Source: Klebsiella pneumoniae (GTDB lineage Bacteria > Pseudomonadota > Gammaproteobacteria > Ga0077536). From it: DNA of 6,046 nucleotides. The translations under genes and the position numbers were made by a program. Position 1 is the stretch's first letter. Every line of letters begins with the position of its first letter. Shown here one piece after another: positions 1 through 5,862 of this stretch. Below the pieces are notes generated by a model, which was not told where the DNA came from, did not search any database, and saw only the letters and a list, made by a program, of their open reading frames with translations. Location of the stretch: NCBI GenBank assembly GCA_945873015.1, contig CAMCBY010000272.1:1-6046 (forward strand), in the 5' to 3' direction.

Positions 1-477
1 AAAAGCTTTGACACAATGGTCGGCACGAATGCGCAGCGGGCGACCGCCGGCGGCGAGCGGCGCTATATCGACATTCACATGCCACGCACCCGCTTCCTGC
101 ACTTCTTCATGGCCGAAATAGTCGTAGCCGTAATACTCGACGAGGGTAACGCGCTGGCGCAGTTCAGCCAGGCAATGGGCAAAGTGCCCCAGCACCTCCT
201 GACGACTGGCGAGATGCGCTGGCGGCTGGCCGAGAGTCCAGGGGATATCGCCGGCCGTGAACATTGGATGCGGCTGATGCAGGCGCACGTAGTCGTAGGT
301 CTCGGTCCACATGCCGCCGGCGCGCGAATGGCGCTCGATAAGGAGCACTTTGTCGGTCGGCTTGAGATAGCGGCTCGCCGCATACAGCGCGTTCAGACCG
401 GCAATACCAGCGCCGACAATGACCAGCGCACAGCGTTGCATGTCCGACACAGTGGTCGCTTCAGTCTGGGTCGTCAT
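1..477 (-). CDS. Flavin-containing monooxygenase (FMO / Baeyer-Villiger type), N-terminal part, cut by window edge
   Basis: The reverse strand reads open from an ATG at 477 to position 1, giving 159 residues with no stop, so the C-terminal part lies outside the window. Residues 17-30 are a beta strand plus the FAD-binding GxGxxG loop (VGAGIAGLNAL; glycines 22, 24, 27). LLIERH at 45-50 ends the second Rossmann strand with Glu48, expected to hold the FAD ribose, and GGMW at 54-57 is typical of FMO and Baeyer-Villiger enzymes. The family uses FAD and NADPH to insert oxygen into ketones, amines or sulfides in the cytosol; the substrate cannot be told here, because the NADPH-binding half and the FMO fingerprint are missing. 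The ATG at 477 is preceded by GAGGGA nine bases upstream; Met13 is an alternative start but lacks this site. The gene is divergent from the LLM oxidoreductase. The family call is secure, the subfamily is not. Confidence 0.88.
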   Translation of the reverse strand, partial: MTTQTEATTVSDMQRCALVIVGAGIAGLNALYAASRYLKPTDKVLLIERHSRAGGMWTETYDYVRLHQPHPMFTAGDIPWTLGQPPAHLASRQEVLGHFAHCLAELRQRVTLVEYYGYDYFGHEEVQEAGAWHVNVDIAPLAAGGRPLRIRADHCVKAF

Positions 478-486
478 CGCGCTTGT

Positions 487-492
487 TCCCTC
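487..492 (-). promoter_or_regulatory. Ribosome binding site of the flavin monooxygenase
   Basis: On the reverse strand this reads GAGGGA, nine bases before the ATG at 477. It supports that start over the in-frame Met13. Confidence 0.6.
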
Positions 493-691
493 GCAGCAAA
501 GCGTTGTGCGGCATGAAGGTCGCACCCTGGTCACATGAATACAAGTGCGCCAGCGCGCAGCGCTGCCTTGAAACACGTTCGTTCGTGCTTGCGCACGCGG
601 CAGGTCAATTGCGCGCCCCGAGCCTCGATGAAACAATCCCAGCCACTGTCAGCGCGGCAACAAGGCCGTCGCCGTCCCCACCCCGGCTACC

Positions 692-697
692 GAGGAG
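692..697 (+). promoter_or_regulatory. Ribosome binding site of the LLM oxidoreductase
   Basis: GAGGAG lies six bases before the ATG at 704. It is a strong Shine-Dalgarno match and fixes the start of this gene. Confidence 0.75.
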
Positions 698-703
698 CAT
701 GCG

Positions 704-1711
704 ATGAAAGTAGATGGTTTATTGGGTTGGCAACTGGACGCGGTCGGCGACGAAGCGGCGGCGCTCGAGGAGTTGGGTTACGCAGGGGCGATGTCGGTCG
801 AGACCGCGCACGACCCGTTCTTTCCGCTGTTGCTGGCAGCGCAACGCAGCAACCACATCGATCTCATGACCTCGATTGCGGTCGCCTTCGCACGCACCCC
901 GATGATTTTGGCGAACATCGGCCATGACTTGAACGCGGCCTCGCAGGGGCGCTTCATTCTCGGCCTCGGCTCGCAGATCAAACCCCACATCACCAAACGT
1001 TTTGGCATGCCCTGGTCAGAACCGGCGGCACGCATGCGCGAGTTTGTGCTGGCGATGCGCGCCATCTGGGCAAACTGGCACCAAGGCATGCCGCTGACCT
1101 TCGTCGGCAAGTATTACGCCCACACCTTGATGACACCGATGTTCACCCCGACCAATAATGAATACGGCGCGCCGCGTGTATTCCTGGCGGCGGTCGGCCC
1201 GCGGATGACCGAAGTGGCGGGCGAGGTGTGTGACGGGGTCATCATCCATGCCTTCACGACCGAGCAGTATTTGCGCGACACCACCTTGCCTGCGCTGCAA
1301 CGCGGTTGGGCAAAAAGTGGGCGCAAACGCGAGGACTTCGAGATCAGCTACCCGATGTTTGTCGCCACCGGGCGCGACGACGCCGAACTCAAGGCCGCGA
1401 AAAAATCCATCTGCAAACAGATAGCCTTTTATGGTTCGACGCCGGCCTATCGACCGGTGCTGGAAAGCATCGGTGCGGGTGAGGTACAGGACGACTTGAA
1501 TCGTATGTCCAAACAGGGCCGCTGGGACGAGATGGGCACACTGATATCCGATGACATCTTGAACGCTTTTGCGGTGGTCGGTGACCCCGACACCATCGCG
1601 GCCCGCATCAAGGCGCGCTGCGGCAATCTGGTCGACCGGGTGTCGGCGGCCTATGCGACGATTTCCCGCGAAGACCAGGCCAGGATAGTCACTGAGTTGC
1701 GCGAGGGCTGA
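704..1711 (+). CDS. LLM-class oxidoreductase, probable F420-dependent type (MSMEG_2256-like)
   Basis: This is a complete 335-residue protein of the bacterial luciferase-like monooxygenase superfamily, a cytosolic TIM-barrel fold using reduced flavin or deazaflavin F420. It resembles the TIGR03617 family (probable F420-dependent, MSMEG_2256 type). Features seen: a short first strand at 1-9, SIAVAFARTP at 57-66, the characteristic GRFILGLGSQ at 82-91 followed by KPHITKRFGM, GKYYAH at 135-140, and FLAAVGPRMTEVAGEVCDG at 160-178, the most diagnostic stretch. The C-terminal VVGDPDTIAARI at 291-302 is the usual LLM tail motif. Length is normal for the family and the start follows a strong GAGGAG. 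The substrate is unknown; the divergent flavin monooxygenase suggests oxidation of an organic compound. FMN use instead of F420 cannot be excluded from sequence alone. It ends 35 bp from the convergent SOUL gene. Confidence 0.9.
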   Translation: MKVDGLLGWQLDAVGDEAAALEELGYAGAMSVETAHDPFFPLLLAAQRSNHIDLMTSIAVAFARTPMILANIGHDLNAASQGRFILGLGSQIKPHITKRFGMPWSEPAARMREFVLAMRAIWANWHQGMPLTFVGKYYAHTLMTPMFTPTNNEYGAPRVFLAAVGPRMTEVAGEVCDGVIIHAFTTEQYLRDTTLPALQRGWAKSGRKREDFEISYPMFVATGRDDAELKAAKKSICKQIAFYGSTPAYRPVLESIGAGEVQDDLNRMSKQGRWDEMGTLISDDILNAFAVVGDPDTIAARIKARCGNLVDRVSAAYATISREDQARIVTELREG

Positions 1712-1713
1712 GT

Positions 1714-1742
1714 GCGCCCGGGCGGTCTGGCGCCTGCGTTTT
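1714..1742 (+). terminator. Weak candidate terminator after the LLM gene
   Basis: GCGCC at 1714-1718 pairs with GGCGC at 1729-1733 around a 10-base loop, followed five bases later by TTTT at 1739-1742. The stem is only 5 bp and the T-run is short, so this is suggestive only. It sits in the 35-bp gap between two convergent genes, where a terminator is expected. Confidence 0.25.
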
Positions 1743-1746
1743 GCCG

Positions 1747-2388
1747 TCAGTTGGCGGGCGTACCCGCCTCGGCGGCGAGCTCCAGCCAGATTTCATTGCG
1801 GCGCATGAACCAGGGCGTGAACGGCGGGTTGTAGCGTGAGTAGACGGGTTCGCCCGACCACTGCAAACCCGCGGTCTTCAAGGTCTGCTGCAACTCGGCG
1901 AGATGCTGGTTGTAATTGGCATCCGACCACAAGCCGGAGTAACGAATCACGGCCACCTGCTTGGCAGGCTCCTGCCGCAGCACGATGCGCGGGTCGAGGG
2001 GCACCGGTGCGGTCTCGAGTGTGACTTCCTTGGGCAATACGAACTGCACTCGGTAAGCACCAGGCACCGCGCTCTGCGTCACCGGTGCAGTCATGGCGAG
2101 TTTGACCGGTGCCGCCGCCTGGGTGACGGGCGCCGTCATGGCGAGCTTTTTGTCGCCCTTGTTCTTGCCGAAGATATAACCCGCCAGGATACGAAAGCCC
2201 TGGTTGCCGGTGTCCTTGGCAGAGCCCGCCAGCATCACCTCGGCCACCACGTAACTCGTGTAGTGACGCAGCTCAACCTCGCCGATTTTGCGGGTCAGCT
2301 CAAAGTCAGGCTCTTCGATGGCATGGGCAGGCATGGTGGCGATAAACACCGCGAGGGCAAACAACAGAATCAGATGGATGATGCGCAT
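1747..2388 (-). CDS. SOUL family heme-binding-like protein, exported
   Basis: The 213-residue protein begins with a signal peptide: a hydrophobic core at residues 5-18 and a likely cleavage after AHA at 21-23, so it should act in the periplasm. The rest matches the SOUL/HEBP family along its full length: EEPDFEL at 25-31, VELRHY at 38-43, GYIFGKN at 70-76, two MTAPV motifs at 84-88 and 99-103, QFVLPKEV at 115-122, RYSG at 149-152, and the C-terminal YNPPFTPWFMRRNEIWLE at 186-203. Eukaryotic relatives bind heme or tetrapyrroles; the bacterial role is poorly known, and heme binding here is inferred. His42 and His162 are visible but not proven ligands. The ten-residue block KLAMTAPVTQ occurs twice (81-90 and 96-105). 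There is no clear Shine-Dalgarno before the ATG, but the signal peptide supports that start. It is probably monocistronic, divergent from the deacetylase operon. Confidence 0.92.
   Translation of the reverse strand: MRIIHLILLFALAVFIATMPAHAIEEPDFELTRKIGEVELRHYTSYVVAEVMLAGSAKDTGNQGFRILAGYIFGKNKGDKKLAMTAPVTQAAAPVKLAMTAPVTQSAVPGAYRVQFVLPKEVTLETAPVPLDPRIVLRQEPAKQVAVIRYSGLWSDANYNQHLAELQQTLKTAGLQWSGEPVYSRYNPPFTPWFMRRNEIWLELAAEAGTPAN
2074..2148 (-). repeat. Internal repeat in the SOUL gene (KLAMTAPVTQ twice)
   Basis: Two 30-bp units at 2119-2148 and 2074-2103, 45 bp apart from start to start, encode the identical ten residues. The units differ at six of 30 bases, all silent. Doubled MTAPV motifs are known in this family, so this is probably an old, conserved structural repeat rather than a recent duplication. 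Confidence 0.75.
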
Positions 2389-2664
2389 GGGTGGTCGGGG
2401 CTCGTATGGCAGGACGATGGCTGGTTAAGGGCTCGCGTGTCTCTACGCAATGGCACGTAATGAGGATCAGCGTGCTGTGCCCGGCCCAGCGACGACACGA
2501 GGTTCACCTACGCCTCTGCCCGGTGCCGCAGCGCGGCTCACGAAAGCAGGGCACGCGCCGATAAACCGCAGGAACCGCATGACACCGGTGTCGACCCGCG
2601 CGGCGTCAGAAAGTACGCTGGTCGGCTAAGCTAGCAGCCCGTGTTTCCACCGCTTCGCCGATGC
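2389..2664. promoter_or_regulatory. Divergent intergenic region between the SOUL gene and the deacetylase operon
   Basis: This gap of about 276 bp (252 bp if the GTG at 2641 is the start) lies between outward-facing genes and should hold promoters for both. No good -35/-10 pair was seen on either strand, and neither start has a clear Shine-Dalgarno. The one distinct element is a perfect 12-bp palindrome at 2581-2592. No supported gene or RNA was found inside. Confidence 0.35.
2581..2592. promoter_or_regulatory. Perfect 12-bp palindrome, possible operator
   Basis: GACACCGGTGTC is its own reverse complement and lies 48-60 bp before the earliest possible start of the deacetylase. A perfect 12-bp palindrome is expected about once or twice by chance in a 6-kb window, so position rather than rarity makes it a candidate regulator site. 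Confidence 0.2.
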
Positions 2665-3723
2665 ATGGCATCGCGAAGCCATTATCGACGGCCAACCTTG
2701 ACGCTCAAAACCCTCATCCTGATTTTCGCTCGCAGCCTCGGTGTGTTTCACCTCGCGCGCTGGCTGACCCGGCGTGAGCTGCGCGTGCTGTGTTACCACG
2801 GTGCGGCGGTGGCCGGCGAGCAGGCTTTTCGTGGTGGTCTGTTCATAAGCCCTGCACGCTTTCGCAACCGTCTCGAATTTCTGACGCGCGCCGGTTACCC
2901 GGTGCTGGAACTCGGTGCAGCCGTCACACAACTCAAAGACGGCACCCTGCCCGCCTGCGCCACCGCCATCACAATTGATGACGGCTGGGTAGGTACCGCC
3001 ACCGAGATGGCGCCGGCGCTGCGTGGTCATGGATTTCCGGCGACGCTCTATCTCGCCACCTACTACGTCGACAAGCAGACCCAGGTCTTCAATGTCGCGG
3101 TTGACTATGTATTGTGGCGCGCTGCGCCGCAGCGGCTTGTTCTCAACGACATCGACAGCACGCTGACCGGCAACTACGACATCGGCCAGCCCGCCGCCCG
3201 CAGCCAGGCCAGTGCCGCCTTGATTGCACTCGCCGCCACCTTGGCCGATGCGGACGCGCGTCAGGCTTTGCTGCGACGGGTGTGCGCGGCGGTCGGCATC
3301 GATGCCGAGGCTCTCGAACGGTCGCGCGTGATGTCGTTCATGACTTACGACGAGGCGCGCGCTATCCAGGACGCCGGCATCGAGCTGCAATTGCATACCC
3401 ATCGCCACCGCCTGCCGAGCGACTCCGGCACCGCCCTCGCCGCCGAGCTTGCGGACAATCGTCGCGCGCTCGCAGCAGTGGCGCGGGCGCCGCTGGTGCA
3501 TTTCTGTTACCCGAGTGGTGAATACCAGGCGCAGCAACTGCCGTGGCTCGCACAGGCCGGCGTCGCCACCGCGACCACCACCCGCACCGGCTTCAATTAT
3601 CGCGACACGCCAGTGCTGGAATTGCGCCGCTTCCTCGACGCGGAAACCGTCACCGAACTCGAGTTTGAAGCTGAGATGAGTGGTTTTCTCGAGCTGTTGC
3701 GTCGCATTCGCCATGGCCTTTAA
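2665..3723 (+). CDS. Polysaccharide deacetylase (NodB-like, carbohydrate esterase 4) family protein
   Basis: The 352-residue protein (from ATG 2665) probably removes N- or O-acetyl groups from a polysaccharide or precursor using a metal ion. Seen in order: LCYHG at 42-46; ISPARFRNRLEFLTRAGYPV at 71-90, a stretch common before the catalytic core; ITIDDGW at 102-108 with the Asp pair (motif 1, catalytic base and metal ligand); FPATLYLATYYV at 124-135; LHTHRH at 243-248, matching the HxxxH metal site (motif 2); FCYPSGEY at 280-287 (motif 3); and RRF at 321-323. The spacing between motifs 1 and 2, about 135 residues, is far larger than in simple NodB domains. There is no clear signal peptide, so the protein may be cytosolic or membrane-associated. 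The start is uncertain: GTG 2641 is the earliest, ATG 2665 is chosen here, and TTG 2698 fits the usual start of relatives (TLKTLILIFARSLG); none has a Shine-Dalgarno. It is the likely first gene of a three-gene operon. Confidence 0.88.
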   Translation: MASRSHYRRPTLTLKTLILIFARSLGVFHLARWLTRRELRVLCYHGAAVAGEQAFRGGLFISPARFRNRLEFLTRAGYPVLELGAAVTQLKDGTLPACATAITIDDGWVGTATEMAPALRGHGFPATLYLATYYVDKQTQVFNVAVDYVLWRAAPQRLVLNDIDSTLTGNYDIGQPAARSQASAALIALAATLADADARQALLRRVCAAVGIDAEALERSRVMSFMTYDEARAIQDAGIELQLHTHRHRLPSDSGTALAAELADNRRALAAVARAPLVHFCYPSGEYQAQQLPWLAQAGVATATTTRTGFNYRDTPVLELRRFLDAETVTELEFEAEMSGFLELLRRIRHGL

Positions 3724-3771
3724 GCATTGCAAACGCGCTGGCGGCGGTGACACTCACAGGCGGCATCACGC

Positions 3772-4881
3772 ATGAACCGGTATTTCTCCATTTACCTCGA
3801 TGCCGTGCGTTTCCTCATGGCGTTTATGGTGTTCTTCTACCATTCAGCGTTCCCGAATTTTCTGCCCTGGCTGCCGTGGTTGAACGTTGGCCATCACGCG
3901 GTCATTGTGTTTTTCGTGTTGTCCGGCATGGTCATCGCCTGGGTCGCCGAGGATAAGGAGAACCGTTGCGACACCTACCTTATCGCGCGCATTTCACGCA
4001 TCTATTCGGTCTTCCTGCCGACCTTGCTGATCACTTTCATCGCGCTCTATGTCGGCGCCGCGCTGAACCCCGCCATCTACGCGAGCGTCGCCATACCGCG
4101 CACGGTCGGTGAGTTCCTGTTCGCGCTGGTCGGCAATCTGCTGCTGCTCAACCAGCACTGGGGCTCCCACGTCAGCAATCTCGGCAATGTGCCGCTGTGG
4201 TCGCTGTGTTACGAATTCTGGTATTACCTGATCTTCGCCGCCTACAGTTTCGCGCGCAGCCGCGTGCAGGGGCTGTTATTGGCCTTGTTGCTGGTGGTGG
4301 CGTGCGGGCCACGCATCGCGTTTTTGTTGCCGTTGTGGGTAGCGGGCGTGGTCTTGCACCGTCACGCCCTGCGCTGGCGTGTGTCGGAGCCTCTCGGTTG
4401 GCTGTTGTTTGTGCTGCCGGTGCTGTTCTATGCGCTCAGCTATTTCCTGTCGTTCGCCGACAGTCTGCACAATATGACCCTCACCACATTCGGTCCACGC
4501 CTGCGTGAGCTCGGTTTCTCGCAGCATTTTGTCTTCGACTATCTGCTCGGGCTCGGCGTGGCGGCGCATTTCATCGGCGCCAACCGCATCGCATTTCGTC
4601 TTGCGCCCGTGCTTGTGCGCTGGGAGCAGCCGATACGCTACCTCGCGTCTTTCACTTTCACTTTCTATCTCCTGCACTATCCACTGTTATCGCTGTTTGC
4701 GGCCTTACCCGGTCACGATCCGCACAGCGTGCCGCGCGGTTTGTTGCTTTGGCTGTTGACCCTTGCAACCATACTCATGGTCGGGCGCGTGACGGAACAA
4801 TGGCGCTACAGCGGCCGCGACATACTGCGTGGCTGGTTTCCCGCGTCGTCGACCGACACGCGCGGCAAGCCAGTGGTCTGA
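3772..4881 (+). CDS. Acyltransferase 3 family membrane protein (OafA/YrhL-like)
   Basis: This is a 369-residue integral membrane protein with about ten hydrophobic segments (roughly 9-27, 41-58, 79-97, 113-127, 145-160, 182-196, 207-228, 254-270, 289-310, 322-339). It has the acyltransferase-3 signature: YLDAVRFLMAFMVFFYHS at 8-25 with the conserved His24; FFVLSG at 47-52; an RxxR motif at Arg73/Arg76; VPLWSLCYEFWYY at 140-152 with Glu148; and FYLLHYP at 298-304. The family transfers acetyl or other acyl groups across the inner membrane onto O-antigen, capsule, peptidoglycan, exopolysaccharide or Nod-factor sugars. There is no fused SGNH domain, so it is the short form. The ATG at 3772 follows a weak AGGCGG and lies 48 bp after the deacetylase, whose activity it would oppose or complement. 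The acyl group and acceptor are unknown. Confidence 0.9.
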   Translation: MNRYFSIYLDAVRFLMAFMVFFYHSAFPNFLPWLPWLNVGHHAVIVFFVLSGMVIAWVAEDKENRCDTYLIARISRIYSVFLPTLLITFIALYVGAALNPAIYASVAIPRTVGEFLFALVGNLLLLNQHWGSHVSNLGNVPLWSLCYEFWYYLIFAAYSFARSRVQGLLLALLLVVACGPRIAFLLPLWVAGVVLHRHALRWRVSEPLGWLLFVLPVLFYALSYFLSFADSLHNMTLTTFGPRLRELGFSQHFVFDYLLGLGVAAHFIGANRIAFRLAPVLVRWEQPIRYLASFTFTFYLLHYPLLSLFAALPGHDPHSVPRGLLLWLLTLATILMVGRVTEQWRYSGRDILRGWFPASSTDTRGKPVV

Positions 4882-4914
4882 ATCCGCAGCCGTCAGCGAC
4901 TTGCACCGAGTTTC

Positions 4915-4921
4915 GAGGAGG
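4915..4921 (+). promoter_or_regulatory. Ribosome binding site of the 302-residue unknown protein
   Basis: GAGGAGG ends seven bases before the ATG at 4929. It decides the start: the same frame is open back to a TTG at 4749, but that would overlap the acyltransferase gene by 133 bp with no such site. Confidence 0.8.
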
Positions 4922-4928
4922 CCACCGC

Positions 4929-5837
4929 ATGATAGATGTCAGCATCGCCGCGCCGCTTCTCGAGGAGCGTCGCGCCGCCCACGCCGAGTTGTTCGCGGCA
5001 TTCCCGCCCGCTGCGACCATCGCCGCTTTCGACGCCATCGACGAACGTCAGCCCTACCATTCGCTCGGGCCACAGGTCGCCACGCAGTGGTCGGACATCG
5101 AAGCGCGCCACGGCACGGCCGGCTTCGAAGCCTATCAACACGTTACCCTGCTGACCTTGATGCTCGATTTCGAATCCCGTGCGCGCGGCCGCGACTACAC
5201 GCCCGACATCCTCGCGCGCTTCCGGCATTCCTTTGCGCGTATCCTCGCCGCCATCCAGCTTCCCGACTGTGTTCATTACCGCAGCAAAAACGACATTCTG
5301 TTGAAGGACATGGCTCTGTGCCGACAGAAGATGTTCCCTGCCGGTGCGCAGGTGGTGGAACCGGCCAGCAGTTTTCATCGCGCCTTGCTCTTTCGTGGCG
5401 GCCTTGGCCAGTTCTTTGGTGTCTTGAAGCTGCTCGTCGGCAGCGGCGGCCATGCCGACTGGTATCAGATCCACACCCACTTGGAAGAGCGCGAGGAATT
5501 TAATCCGGACGGCTGGGACCAATGCTATCTGCGCCTTGCGCGCATGATGGAGCGCCATCCGCAGATCCGCGGCATGTACGGCGGCAGTTGGTTCTATGAC
5601 CCGGCGCTGGCGGTGGTCAGCCCGCGGCTGACGTATCTGCGCACCCGTCCCGAGGAAAACGGCGCGTTGGTGTGTTATTCCAACGACGATCCCCATGGTG
5701 GCGCACTCGCGACCTCGGACACGCGCCGCGAACTGTACGAAAAAGGGCAGTATCTGCCCAAGGCCTATGCCTTGATCTGGCCGCGTGCGCCGCTGCTGGC
5801 ATGGGCGCGCCGCCTCGCCGGCGAACACCCTCTATAG
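4929..5837 (+). CDS. Conserved-looking protein of unknown function, third gene of glycan-modification operon
   Basis: I do not recognise this 302-residue protein. It has no signal peptide or membrane span, so it is probably cytosolic. An N-terminal region rich in Ala, Glu and Arg (1-40) is followed by a largely helical stretch to about 112. The part that looks enzyme-like starts after that: HYRSKNDILLKDMALCRQKMF at 116-136 in two basic-acidic clusters, a Gly-rich FRGGLGQFFG at 155-164, YQIHTHLEE at 179-187, FNPDGWDQCY at 191-200, GMYGGSWFYDP at 215-225, VSPRLTYLRTRP at 230-241, and YEKGQYLPKAYALIWPR at 270-286. The density of Trp, Tyr, His, Gly and Pro suggests a binding or catalytic surface. 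It follows the acyltransferase by 47 bp with a strong Shine-Dalgarno, so co-expression is likely. A role in supplying, transferring or controlling an acyl or sugar group is only a guess from context. Confidence 0.8.
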   Translation: MIDVSIAAPLLEERRAAHAELFAAFPPAATIAAFDAIDERQPYHSLGPQVATQWSDIEARHGTAGFEAYQHVTLLTLMLDFESRARGRDYTPDILARFRHSFARILAAIQLPDCVHYRSKNDILLKDMALCRQKMFPAGAQVVEPASSFHRALLFRGGLGQFFGVLKLLVGSGGHADWYQIHTHLEEREEFNPDGWDQCYLRLARMMERHPQIRGMYGGSWFYDPALAVVSPRLTYLRTRPEENGALVCYSNDDPHGGALATSDTRRELYEKGQYLPKAYALIWPRAPLLAWARRLAGEHPL

Positions 5838-5862
5838 GCGTGAATCCTTACACCTGCGTTGT

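Larger units (their letters stand above)
478..703. promoter_or_regulatory. Divergent intergenic region between the flavin monooxygenase and the LLM oxidoreductase
   Basis: This 226-bp gap separates two outward-facing genes, so it must carry a promoter for each. I found no convincing sigma-70 pair. The best rightward candidate is TTGCGC at 609-614 with AACAAT at 632-637 (17-bp spacing), which is a weak match. Small inverted repeats cluster in the middle: a 6-bp arm pair around GCA at 551-565, CACG/CGTG at 574-587, and CGTGC/GCACG at 584-597. These could be operator half-sites for a local regulator, but short palindromes are common in GC-rich DNA. No convincing small gene was seen; short open frames here have no supported start. 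Confidence 0.35.

Noticed and set aside
16..516. A 166-codon forward open frame across the flavin monooxygenase
   Set aside because: The reverse strand encodes an unmistakable FAD-binding N-terminus over the same bases. The forward frame shows no domain.
609..637. A sigma-70-like pair TTGCGC / AACAAT with 17-bp spacing before the LLM gene
   Set aside because: It matches only three of six and four of six consensus bases, too weak to annotate as a promoter on its own.
1903..2460. A 185-codon forward open frame across the SOUL gene
   Set aside because: The reverse strand encodes a full SOUL protein with a signal peptide here. The forward frame is His/Arg-rich without motifs.
2626..3753. A 375-codon reverse-strand open frame opposite the deacetylase gene
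   Set aside because: It mirrors the deacetylase frame in GC-rich DNA. Its translation is low-complexity and Arg/Gly/His-rich with no family motifs, while the forward frame carries all the deacetylase motifs.
4749..4928. A 60-residue N-terminal extension of the unknown protein starting at a TTG
   Set aside because: It would overlap the acyltransferase gene by 133 bp and has no ribosome binding site, whereas the ATG at 4929 follows GAGGAGG at the right distance.
4893..5828. A 311-codon reverse-strand open frame opposite the unknown 302-residue protein
   Set aside because: No ribosome binding site or recognisable motif was seen. The forward frame has a strong Shine-Dalgarno and fits the operon, so the reverse frame is most likely a composition shadow.
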